Origin: Sphingobium sp. B2D3C
GTDB lineage: Bacteria; Pseudomonadota; Alphaproteobacteria; Sphingomonadales; Sphingomonadaceae
Assembly (NCBI RefSeq): GCF_025961835.1
Contig: NZ_JAOQOK010000001.1
Span: 2,418,001 to 2,482,000, forward strand
Length of the DNA stretch: 64,000 bases
Direction: 5' to 3'
Part shown: positions 1-7,425 of the stretch, piece by piece
Layout: the number at the start of each line of letters is the position of its first letter
Numbering within the stretch: position 1 is the stretch's first letter
Program-made: the position numbers and the translations under genes
The notes under the pieces: generated by a model
Seen by the model: only the letters and a program-made list of their open reading frames with translations
What the model was told of the DNA's origin: nothing
Database searches by the model: none

Positions 1-2080
1 TCTGCTGACCGCCACGCGCCGGATCGTTGAGAATGCCGGACGCACTCGTGATCGGGCCGAACAGTTCCGAGACGTTGGGCGCGCGGATGTCGCGCGACTT
101 GGTCACCCGGAAGCGGACCGCATCGACCGGCGCCCAGACGCCGCCGACCTTCCATGTGGTCACATTGACCGTGCTGCTCGGGAAGAAGTCGCTGGACCGC
201 TTGTAGTGGGTCCGGCGGACGGCGCCGTTCAGGCTCAGTTCGCGGAAGAACGTCGTGTCGCGCAGGATCGGCACTTCGGCCTCACCATAAGCCTCAACCA
301 CCTGAATCTTGCCCGAGATAACCGATCCGTTGCCGGTGAAGAAGGCCAGCGCCTTGGAATTGGCATCGGCATCGCCGCTGACGCTGTCGCTGCGATATTC
401 CGCGCCAACGGCAACGCCGAGCGGTCCGGCGGGAAGATCGAACAGCGAGCCGGTGACGTTGGCAGCGACGACATGCTGGGTGGTGACGTTGGTCTGGAAG
501 GCATTCGCCGTGACATAGGCCTTGGCCGCCGCAAATGTCGCGCCTTGGCCGGAGCCGAAGGGATTGAGGGCGACGCACGCAGGGTCGTTATTGGTTGTGC
601 TGGCGTCGGCATTCACCCGGCACACCGGCGCCCCGCCCGGCCCGGCTACCGCGTCGAGCGCCTTGAGAATGCGCGAGGTGATCGTGCCACCCGTGATGTC
701 GCTGCGGAACTCGTTGCGGCCGAACTGATAATAGATGTCCGCCGACCAGTTGGTCGAAATCTCATATTTGGCGGACGCGACGGCCCGATAGACGTCGTTC
801 TTCACGACCAGCTGGCCCGGTCCAACATCCTTGAATCCCTTGCCCAGCGTGAAGCTGGTGAGGCCGTTGGCGTCCATGATGGTGCGCAGGTCCAGCGCGG
901 GATTGCTGGAGGTGGGAATGAACGGGTTGTCGCGCTGGATGGTGATGGCCGTATTACGATACGGCACGGCGCGGTGGCGACCTTCGCCATGCCCGTAGTT
1001 GAAGCCGAACTCCATCGTCAGGGCCGGCGTGGCTTCCCACGTGGCGAACGCCATGGCGTTGTAGCGCTTGGTCGGCGAGACAATCGGGAAGTCGAAATAG
1101 ATGTTCTCACCCGGCCCGTCATTGGTGCCGCCAAGCTGATAGAGGTTGTTGGCCAGCGTGCCCTGGGTCGTGCGGAACGGCGTGCCGTCGGCGCGGAAGC
1201 CGATGCCGTCAATCGCGCGGAGAGCCGGGACGAGGCGGCCGGCATAAGCCGAGCTCGGCGGCGTGGTGATACCGTTATAGGGCGCCGTCCAGGGATAGAC
1301 GCCCGCGAGGATGTTGTTGGCGGGCAGGCTCGTCACGCCGGGATTGCGGCTGATGTTGATGAAGCCGTTGGCGCACCAGTCACGTGACGGGCAGCTTTCC
1401 ACGCCCTCCGCCTTTTCATACTCGCCGCCCACGAGCAGATGCAGTGTCTCGCCGATCTGCCAGCCACCGGCCGCACCGAACTGGGTGGTGAAATTATCGC
1501 CATATTGCGAAAAGCCGACCTGGGCATTGGCCTTGTAGCCCGTGAACGCCTTGTCGATGAGCAGGTTGACGACGCCCGACACGGCGTCCGAACCGTAAAC
1601 GGCCGAGGCGCCGCCCGTGACGACTTCGGCACGCTGGAGCATGATCGAGGGGATCATGTTGGTATCGACCGTCGCCTGCGTGGTGGACGGCACGAAGCGC
1701 TTGCCGTCGACGAGGGTCAGCGTGCGCACCGCGCCCAGACCGCGAAGATCGAGGATGCGACCGCCGACATAGCCGCCCGCCGCGCCCAGACCGGTCGAGG
1801 CCGGTGAGTTGGTCGCGCGGAAGGCAGGCAGTTCGTTCAGCGCATCGCCGAGATTGGTGATGCCGCGTGTTTCCAGTCGCTCCGCGCCCAGAACCGCCAC
1901 GGGGGTCGGCCGGTCGAAACCGGAGGCGATGCGCGATCCGGTGACCACGATGGCCTCATCGCTTGCATCTGCTCTATCGCTTTGGGGGGCGCTGTCCTGC
2001 GCGAAAGCAGGGAAAGCGAGGACGGTGGCGAGGGCCGCGAAACAGGCGTGCTGACGCAGCACGCGCGCAGGTCTCTTCAT
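1..2080 (-). CDS. TonB-dependent receptor, N-terminal part (cut by window edge)
   Basis: Outer-membrane TonB-dependent transporter; about 693 residues are visible and the frame stays open to base 1, so the end of the beta-barrel lies outside the window. The ATG at 2080 begins a typical signal peptide (MKRPARVLRQ, then a hydrophobic stretch ending AFPAFAQD). Next come the sphingomonad-type 'EAIVVTGSRIAS' segment and the plug domain (roughly residues 45-170, including 'VVTGGASAVYGSDAVSG'). The rest reads as barrel strands. The next gene upstream in the same direction is the gallate dioxygenase desB, 201 bases away, which suggests but does not prove a role in aromatic or siderophore uptake. The substrate cannot be read from the sequence. 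The gap before the start is comparatively AT-rich and probably holds its promoter. Confidence 0.93.
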   Translation of the reverse strand, partial: MKRPARVLRQHACFAALATVLAFPAFAQDSAPQSDRADASDEAIVVTGSRIASGFDRPTPVAVLGAERLETRGITNLGDALNELPAFRATNSPASTGLGAAGGYVGGRILDLRGLGAVRTLTLVDGKRFVPSTTQATVDTNMIPSIMLQRAEVVTGGASAVYGSDAVSGVVNLLIDKAFTGYKANAQVGFSQYGDNFTTQFGAAGGWQIGETLHLLVGGEYEKAEGVESCPSRDWCANGFINISRNPGVTSLPANNILAGVYPWTAPYNGITTPPSSAYAGRLVPALRAIDGIGFRADGTPFRTTQGTLANNLYQLGGTNDGPGENIYFDFPIVSPTKRYNAMAFATWEATPALTMEFGFNYGHGEGRHRAVPYRNTAITIQRDNPFIPTSSNPALDLRTIMDANGLTSFTLGKGFKDVGPGQLVVKNDVYRAVASAKYEISTNWSADIYYQFGRNEFRSDITGGTITSRILKALDAVAGPGGAPVCRVNADASTTNNDPACVALNPFGSGQGATFAAAKAYVTANAFQTNVTTQHVVAANVTGSLFDLPAGPLGVAVGAEYRSDSVSGDADANSKALAFFTGNGSVISGKIQVVEAYGEAEVPILRDTTFFRELSLNGAVRRTHYKRSSDFFPSSTVNVTTWKVGGVWAPVDAVRFRVTKSRDIRAPNVSELFGPITSASGILNDPARGGQQ

Positions 2081-2229
2081 TGCAAAGTCTCCCAGACAAT
2101 TATCGTTGTTAGGGAGCTATCTATTCATCAGATTCTGTTAGTTTGCAATCTACTTTGTCGGCGTCCGGGCGAAGGTCGATATGGTGTGGCGCAAATGCGG
2201 CAGGCTGTCGCGGGATGCCCCATGAGAAA

Positions 2230-2250
2230 GGCGGTAAACCAAGGTCCGCC
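2230..2250 (-). terminator. Possible weak terminator after desB
   Basis: Read on the minus strand, a GGCGG / CCGCC stem with an 11-base loop is followed by TTTCTC, about 30 bases beyond the desB stop. The stem is only five base pairs, so this is tentative; if real it would separate desB from the TonB receptor gene. Confidence 0.3.
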
Positions 2251-2281
2251 GCCCTCTCACGTGCAGTCCGAGCCGCGCGGC

Positions 2282-3538
2282 TTATTGCTTGCCGGCCACC
2301 GAATAGGTGATCGCGGCATTGCGGGTCTTCTGGAAATCGGGAACGCTCAGGCCCTTGAAGGCGGCATAAACGTCGATATTGCCGATACCGAGCACCGCGG
2401 CCATCTTCTCCAGCATGAAGAAGATGACGCCATAGTGGATCATGCCGATCCAGTTGCGGCTACGGATCAAGTCCTTCTCTTCGTCGGTCAGGTCCGACTC
2501 GGCGAAGAGCGCTTCCTGATCCTCGACAAACCGCTTGCGGAACTCCGGCTCGATCAGGCGGTGGAGGAAATGGTTGATGCGGAAGCCCTTGACCGCCCGG
2601 TCGATGGTGAAGGGATAGGTGCCCTCGATCGCCTCGACGCCCGCCAGCTCGCGGGACGCGCGGGCACGCAGTTGCTCGTCGGTTTCGGCTGGCGGCACCG
2701 GATCGCCCAGATCCTTGAACAGCATCGTCGCGATGGCCGTCATCGATGGCAGGAAGTAGCTCTGGTGCAGCTTCTCGACCTGTTCGGAGAGCGCGCCGCG
2801 CATCAGCAGCCACATCACCACCTCGGCCCCTTCCCAACCGCCGAGCTTGGCGAGATCGGTCACCGTCGCGTCGAGCAATGATTCGGGATCGTTGGTGAGC
2901 TTCTCCATGAACTCCATGTCCCAGGCGGTGTTGTTGAACCCGCACCGCTCGCCATGGACCTGATGGGAAAGCCCGCCCGTGCCCGCGATCGCGACCTTGA
3001 TGTCCTTGGGATAGCTCTGGATCGCGCGGCGCAGCGAGCGGCCGAACTTCCAGAAGCGGCGCGCCTTGGGGATCGGATGCTGAAGCACGCCACATTGGAG
3101 AGGGACCAGCCGACACGGCCAGCCCTCCTCATGCGGCAGCAGCACGGAGAGCGGCGAGAAGGCGCCATGGTCCAGCCCCATGCCCTGCCAATAGGCCAGG
3201 TCGAACTCGTCGGCGACCATGCACTCCGCGATGTGCTTGGCAAGGTCCGGATCGCCCTTGATCGCGGGCAGATCGCGCTTGCCGCCGCCTTCGTCCGCCG
3301 GCTCATACGCCTCGCCAATGCCCAGCGCGAAATGCGAGTAATGGGTGAAGAAGGAGGTCATGTGGTCGTTGTAGACATACAGGATCACATCGGGCTCCTC
3401 GTCCGCCAGCCATTGCTTGACCGGCTCGAACCCCTCGAAGATCGGCGCCCAGACGGGATCGGTCTGCTTGTTCGCATCCTTGGCGAACGCGATGGTCGGC
3501 GTGTGCGAAACGGCGAAACCGCCGATGATCCTGGCCAT
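2282..3538 (-). CDS. desB: Gallate dioxygenase (DesB type)
   Basis: Extradiol dioxygenase that opens the gallate ring to 4-oxalomesaconate, a step in syringate/lignin-derived aromatic breakdown; cytoplasmic and Fe(II)-dependent. The protein is 418 residues, the length I recall for SYK-6 DesB: a LigB-type catalytic part followed by a LigA-like C-terminal part. Residues expected at the iron and active site are in place: His12 ('AVSHTP'), His59 ('YNDHM'), His124 ('GLDHGAF'), His192 ('GLSHQVH') and Glu239 ('EGAEVV'). An in-frame start lies 87 bases further upstream, but 3538 is preferred because it has a strong GAGGAGAGG ribosome site and gives the family N-terminus MARIIGGFAVSHTP. No other gallate-pathway gene lies nearby. 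LigAB-type protocatechuate dioxygenases are related, but the fused single chain argues for gallate. Confidence 0.93.
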   Translation of the reverse strand: MARIIGGFAVSHTPTIAFAKDANKQTDPVWAPIFEGFEPVKQWLADEEPDVILYVYNDHMTSFFTHYSHFALGIGEAYEPADEGGGKRDLPAIKGDPDLAKHIAECMVADEFDLAYWQGMGLDHGAFSPLSVLLPHEEGWPCRLVPLQCGVLQHPIPKARRFWKFGRSLRRAIQSYPKDIKVAIAGTGGLSHQVHGERCGFNNTAWDMEFMEKLTNDPESLLDATVTDLAKLGGWEGAEVVMWLLMRGALSEQVEKLHQSYFLPSMTAIATMLFKDLGDPVPPAETDEQLRARASRELAGVEAIEGTYPFTIDRAVKGFRINHFLHRLIEPEFRKRFVEDQEALFAESDLTDEEKDLIRSRNWIGMIHYGVIFFMLEKMAAVLGIGNIDVYAAFKGLSVPDFQKTRNAAITYSVAGKQ

Positions 3539-3678
3539 GAGCCTCTCCTCTTGTCTCTGCGGCGCAAGCACGGACTCGTCGCCGGTGGCGCAGAGTGTAG
3601 GTTGCACCCTATTTGTACGCAACACAAACGAAGTAGCCGAAGGGCGGCATCGGCGAGCGCTCGACCTCCTTCTCTCGC

Positions 3679-3700
3679 CATTCCCGCGTTTGTGGGAATG
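3679..3700. repeat. Short palindrome, CATTCCC-N8-GGGAATG
   Basis: A perfect 7-base-pair inverted repeat sits between the 3' end of the SRAP gene and the upstream region of desB. Its core resembles the dispersed 'ATTCCCGC' palindromes of sphingomonad intergenic DNA. It could act as a transcript-end hairpin for the SRAP gene. Confidence 0.5.
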
Positions 3701-3714
3701 ACGAAGGGGACTGT

Positions 3715-4320
3715 CTAGCGTGGCCCCGCCTCATCTATCGTCATCGCCTGCGAGGGGTAAGGCGCAACCAGCCGCTGCGCCTCCTTCCAGTCCGCGCGCA
3801 GCCAGCGGCCATGCTCTTCGGCATGCAGGATGACCGGCATGGTGCGCGGGTTGACCGAGGCGACCAGCCGGTTCGGCTCGCAGGTCAGGAGCGCAAAACT
3901 CGCCACCTCGCTGTCCCGCCAGATGCCCGCGAACGCGAAGATCGTGGCATCCGGCAGCGAGAAACGATGCGCGACACGCTTGCCGGTGCGCGGATCGGGC
4001 ACCTGCGACCAGAGCTGAAAGCTGGTGACCGGCACCAGGCAGCGGAACTCCGTATGCCGCAGCGTGCCGATCCAGAACGGGCTTTCGACATTGCGCACAT
4101 GCGCAACCGGCGCGCCGCCCGTCAGAGCCGCGGCCGGCGGCGGCGGCACGCCCCATAGCCGCGGCACCAACCGGCGCACGCCATCGCGCCCGCGCACGAT
4201 CACCGGTCCATAGCGCCCCGGCGTCATATAGCCTCCCGGCCACGGGTCCTCACCGGCATCCGCACGGAGCGCCCCGCCGATCTGCGCGGCACTGGCATCG
4301 AGGCGATAGAGGGACGTCAT
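3715..4320 (-). CDS. SRAP-fold protein with lost catalytic residues
   Basis: A 201-residue member of the SRAP family (YedK/HMCES), whose active members crosslink to abasic sites in single-stranded DNA through Cys2. The fold-level motifs are recognisable: N-terminal 'SLYRL', central 'HVRNVES' (the conserved Asn), 'VPVTSFQLW' and 'NPRTMPVIL'. Three key positions differ from active enzymes. Residue 2 is Thr instead of Cys, the Glu of the usual 'FYEW' is replaced ('FQLW'), and the His of the usual 'HDRMP' is replaced ('NPRTMP'). Abasic-site crosslinking is therefore unlikely. The start at 4320 is chosen because the longer frame runs antisense through the cupin gene and adds a low-complexity tail. 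The gene is divergent from the DUF985 cupin, with 81 bases between them. Confidence 0.8.
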   Translation of the reverse strand: MTSLYRLDASAAQIGGALRADAGEDPWPGGYMTPGRYGPVIVRGRDGVRRLVPRLWGVPPPPAAALTGGAPVAHVRNVESPFWIGTLRHTEFRCLVPVTSFQLWSQVPDPRTGKRVAHRFSLPDATIFAFAGIWRDSEVASFALLTCEPNRLVASVNPRTMPVILHAEEHGRWLRADWKEAQRLVAPYPSQAMTIDEAGPR

Positions 4321-4401
4321 GATTGCCCCCCACCCTTCCCGGCGCGCGACCGCGCGGTCAAGCTCTTGCGCCGTGCATCGCGATCGGGCGACAAAGGGCG
4401 C

Positions 4402-4860
4402 ATGACCGATTCCACCGCCCGCGCCCTCATCGACCGCCTCGCTCTCCAGCCGCATCCCGAGGGCGGATGGTATCGCGAAACCTGGCGGGCGGAGGCCGCG
4501 CCCGGCGAACGCGCCGGGGCGACGGCGATTCTGTTTCTGCTCGAGCCCGGGCAGCGTTCCCATTGGCACAAGGTGGATGCGAGCGAGGCCTGGCTCTGGC
4601 ACGCCGGCCACGCGCTCAACCTCTCCACCGCGCCGGGCGACGAAGGCCCGGTCACAGCCCTGCGCCTCGGCGGCGATGTGCTGGCGGGCGAGATCCCGCA
4701 GCATGTCATCTCCCCGCACCACTGGCAGGCCGCCGAGGCCGATCGAGGCTGGGCACTTGTCTCCTGCATCGTCACGCCGGGTTTTGATTTTGCCGGGTTC
4801 ACGCTCGCGCCGCTCGACTGGGCACCGGGTTGCGCACCAGGCGATCCCTCCGCGGCTTGA
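4402..4860 (+). CDS. Cupin family protein (DUF985/Cupin_5)
   Basis: A small 152-residue protein of the DUF985 cupin family. The diagnostic motifs are present: 'HPEGGWYRETWR' near residue 18, 'SHWHKVDASEAWLWHAG' in the middle, and a C-terminal 'TPGFDFAGFTL'. The His residues of 'HWH' are candidate metal ligands. Biochemical function is not established for most of this family. The start at 4402 follows an AAAGGGCG ribosome site; an in-frame start 36 bases upstream would add a basic tail not typical of the family. A truncated haemoglobin gene follows after 78 bases in the same direction and could share the transcript. Confidence 0.85.
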   Translation: MTDSTARALIDRLALQPHPEGGWYRETWRAEAAPGERAGATAILFLLEPGQRSHWHKVDASEAWLWHAGHALNLSTAPGDEGPVTALRLGGDVLAGEIPQHVISPHHWQAAEADRGWALVSCIVTPGFDFAGFTLAPLDWAPGCAPGDPSAA

Positions 4861-4938
4861 TCCAGCGCAAGGCGACGAGGCGCCGGCCCTGACATGCAAG
4901 CCTCATGATGAGGAGCCCTGCGCCATGAGCCACGCCCA

Positions 4939-5379
4939 ATGACCCAATCCACCACTGCCGAAGTGTCCCCACCCGATCCCGCGCCGCTGCCCTTTGACGA
5001 GATCGGCGGCACGCCGGCCGTGCGCGCGCTGGTCGAGCGCTTCTACGATCTCATGGAGCAGGACCCGCGCTTTGCCGAATTGCGGGCGATACATGCGCCC
5101 GATCTGGCCCCGATGCGGGAGTCTCTGACCGGATTCCTCACCGCCTGGCTCGGCGGCCCACGCGACTGGTTCACGCAAAAGCCCGGCGCCTGCATCATGT
5201 CCGCGCATCGCCAGATCGGCTTTGGCGATGTGGAAACCCGGCAATGGACGCAAGCGATGGGACAGGCGCTAATCGACACCGGCGTAGAGGAAGCGCTGGC
5301 CGAGAAAATGAACGCCGCCTTCGCCCGCATGGGCCGAGCGATGCAGAGCGGTGCAGAGCGATTAGACCGATTGGCTTAG
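4939..5379 (+). CDS. Group 2 truncated haemoglobin
   Basis: A 146-residue haem protein of the group 2 (GlbO-like) truncated globins, which bind oxygen or nitric oxide and are linked to stress or NO handling. Visible features are 'EIGGTPAVRALVERFYDLM' (A-B helices, Tyr36 at the B10 position), 'FLTAWLGGPRDWF' (E helix), proximal His90 in 'MSAHRQIGFG', and Trp103, the group 2 signature Trp, in 'TRQWTQAM'. The first 18 residues are a Pro-rich extension without globin character. It follows the DUF985 cupin in the same direction. Confidence 0.9.
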   Translation: MTQSTTAEVSPPDPAPLPFDEIGGTPAVRALVERFYDLMEQDPRFAELRAIHAPDLAPMRESLTGFLTAWLGGPRDWFTQKPGACIMSAHRQIGFGDVETRQWTQAMGQALIDTGVEEALAEKMNAAFARMGRAMQSGAERLDRLA

Positions 5380-5478
5380 GGCCGTCCTGCATCGTTGCCG
5401 CTATCGGCCCGCCTCGGAAAACCGCGTGGCGGCCGAACTGTCGTGAATGCGGTCTTCAATCACACCCCCCAAAATATC

Positions 5479-5540
5479 TTAGACGGAAGCGCAGACACGT
5501 CTTATAGGCCTAGCGAGTCAGAAACCGGAAATAATTCCGG
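5479..5540 (+). promoter_or_regulatory. Candidate promoter and operator before the flavin reductase gene
   Basis: TTAGAC (5479-5484) and TATAGG (5503-5508) are 18 bases apart and resemble a weak -35/-10 pair. About 17 bases downstream is the perfect inverted repeat CCGGAA-ATAA-TTCCGG (5525-5540), in the usual place for a repressor site. This is inferred from spacing alone. Confidence 0.35.
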
Positions 5541-5573
5541 CATAGTGAAGCTTGCCAAGGGACCTGCGTCATC

Positions 5574-6230
5574 ATGAGAGAATTTCACTCCTACCGCCCG
5601 GCCGAGGGCCATCGCCTCAAGCATCAGCCGGCCAACGCGATCGTCGCGCCCCGCCCGATCGGCTGGATCAGCACGGTCAGCACCGAGGGAGTCGCCAACC
5701 TCGCCCCGTTCAGCCTGTTCAACATTGCCAGCTATCGCCCGCTGATCATCGGCTTCTCTTCGGGCGGAGAGAAGGACAGCGTCCGCAATGCGCGGGAAAC
5801 CGGTGAGTTCGTCTGGAACCTCGTTGGCCGCGACGTTACAGACGTGATGATCCTGACGGGGGACGAGGTGGGGCCCGAGGTCGACGAGTTCGAGATGGCG
5901 GGGATCGAGAAGATCGCCTCGATCGATGTCGCGCCGCCGCGCGTGGCGGCGAGTCCTGCCCAGTTCGAATGCAAGGTGACGGAGATCGTCCACCTCAAGG
6001 ATCTGGATGGCGTCCCCAGCGATTTCCGGGTGGTGTTCGGCCAGGTCGTGCACGTGCACATCAATCAGGACTGCATCCTCGACGGCATCTATCAGACCAC
6101 CCATGCCGTGCCGGTGTCACGCGGGGGCGGCCCGGCCGATTATTATGAGACGCGTGCCGATGCCCTGGTCCAAAAATGGCGGCGCGGCCCGGTCACGCCC
6201 GTCGACCGCAAGCGAGAGTTTTCCAAGTGA
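5574..6230 (+). CDS. Flavin reductase-like domain protein
   Basis: A 218-residue cytoplasmic protein of the flavin reductase-like, FMN-binding split-barrel family (DIM6/NTAB type). Typical features are 'NAIVAPRPIGWISTVS' near residue 20, 'NLAPFSLFNIASYRPLIIGFSS' where the flavin phosphate is usually bound, 'SVRNARETGEFVWNLV', and the 'SPAQFECKV' strand. Related proteins bind FMN and act as NAD(P)H:flavin oxidoreductases or as partners of monooxygenases and oxygenases, but no oxygenase lies beside it here. A candidate promoter and palindrome lie just upstream. The precise reaction is unknown. Confidence 0.82.
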   Translation: MREFHSYRPAEGHRLKHQPANAIVAPRPIGWISTVSTEGVANLAPFSLFNIASYRPLIIGFSSGGEKDSVRNARETGEFVWNLVGRDVTDVMILTGDEVGPEVDEFEMAGIEKIASIDVAPPRVAASPAQFECKVTEIVHLKDLDGVPSDFRVVFGQVVHVHINQDCILDGIYQTTHAVPVSRGGGPADYYETRADALVQKWRRGPVTPVDRKREFSK

Positions 6231-6535
6231 TCTGACGGCTCAAAATGTCTGACCCGCCCCCGAGTCTCGACACGGACGATATGGGCGACGACATTTGAAG
6301 CGGCAGCCAGAGGTGAAACGGCGGGACTGTCGGCTTTGACCGTCAGCGGCCAGGTCTTTTGGATTTGCAGGGCGATAGGCTGGTATTGGGCTGAGAGCTG
6401 CCTGCACTATCGCCTGCAATGCTCGAACGCGCTCGGCGCGATGGAGACGCCCGACACAAGCCATGTTGCGGCAGGAGGGGGCCAATAGCGCGAACGGCAT
6501 CCCTGAGATGCCGCGCCCAACCCCGCAGCCAGCCC
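6231..6535. other. Intergenic, no feature recognised
   Basis: This gap lies between the convergent flavin reductase and engB genes. Its base composition resembles the surrounding coding DNA. Short frames exist on both strands, but none has a ribosome site or a recognisable domain, and I see no clear terminator hairpin. Confidence 0.5.
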
Positions 6536-7204
6536 TCAGTCGAGCGCCTCAATCACCGCCGCGCGCAACTCCGGCAGGCCCATGCCCTTCTCGCTCGATG
6601 TCGGGATAATCTGGGGATGGGCCGCCGGGCGCTTGCGCACTTCTGCAGCGGTTTGCTCGGTGACGATAGCGAGGTCGGTCGCCTTAACCTTATCGGCCTT
6701 GGTCAGCACCATGCGGTAGCTCACCGCTGCTTCATCCAGCATGTCGAGCAGCGTGCGGTCGACATCCTTGAGGCCGTGGCGGGCATCGACCAGCACCAGC
6801 GCGCGCTTGAGCACCGCTCGCCCCCGCAGGAAATCGTTCACGAGGAAGCGCCATTGCTTCACCACATCCTTGGGCGCCTTGGCATAGCCATAGCCGGGCA
6901 TGTCCACGAGGCGGAAGCGCAGCGGCTCGCCCACGTCGAAGAAGTTCAGTTCCTGCGTGCGCCCCGGCGTGTTGGATGTGCGCGCAAGGCCATTGCGATT
7001 GGTCAGCGCATTAATGAGCGAGGACTTGCCGACATTGGAGCGCCCGGCAAAGGCGACCTCCGGCACATCTGCTGGCGGCAGGAAGTTCAGCCCCGGCGCG
7101 GATTTGAGGAAGCTGATCGGCCCGGAAAAGATCCGGCGGGCCTCCTCGATGCGGGCGGCGGTATCCTGATCGCTCTGGGCTTGATCTGTGTCGGTCTGGT
7201 TCAT
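6536..7204 (-). CDS. engB: Ribosome biogenesis GTPase EngB (YihA/YsxC)
   Basis: A 222-residue GTPase of the TrmE-Era-EngA-EngB class, needed for assembly of the large ribosomal subunit. G motifs in order are G1 'GRSNVGKSS' (about residue 54), G2 region 'NTPGRTQELNFF', G3 'DMPGYGYA', G4 'TKADK' and G5-like 'PTSSEKG'. The first 25 residues are an acidic extension. It is the last gene of the rpmH-rnpA-yidD-yidC-engB group. A 221-base gap with a large inverted repeat separates it from yidC, so it may be uncoupled from the upstream genes. Confidence 0.95.
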   Translation of the reverse strand: MNQTDTDQAQSDQDTAARIEEARRIFSGPISFLKSAPGLNFLPPADVPEVAFAGRSNVGKSSLINALTNRNGLARTSNTPGRTQELNFFDVGEPLRFRLVDMPGYGYAKAPKDVVKQWRFLVNDFLRGRAVLKRALVLVDARHGLKDVDRTLLDMLDEAAVSYRMVLTKADKVKATDLAIVTEQTAAEVRKRPAAHPQIIPTSSEKGMGLPELRAAVIEALD

Positions 7205-7288
7205 GCCATCCCCCTAGCGCCAGACGCGGCGCCCGTCACCTGAAAGGGCAAGGAGCGGGAAAGCGGGGTACGGTCGATCCCGAAGATC

Positions 7289-7407
7289 AGCGGGCCCCCG
7301 GGTCAAGCCCGGGGTGACGAAGTTGGAATGAGATCATCCCTGGAAGGGCGAGTGGGATAGGGCGCTTGCTCCCCACCGTCACCCCGGGCTTGACCCGGGG
7401 GCCCGCT
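7289..7407. repeat. Perfect 31-base inverted repeat between yidC and engB
   Basis: The arms at 7289-7319 and 7377-7407 are exact reverse complements over 31 bases, separated by 57 bases. Each arm is itself palindromic around CCCGGGTCAAGCCCGGG. The outward-facing similarity continues into 'GAAGATC' on both sides, with a four-base insertion in the second arm. The arm sequence (CGTCACCCCGGGCTTGAC) is of a kind scattered through sphingomonad genomes. In the yidC-engB transcript it would fold into a very stable structure. Confidence 0.85.
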
Positions 7408-7425
7408 GCTCGATCTTCCCCCGCC

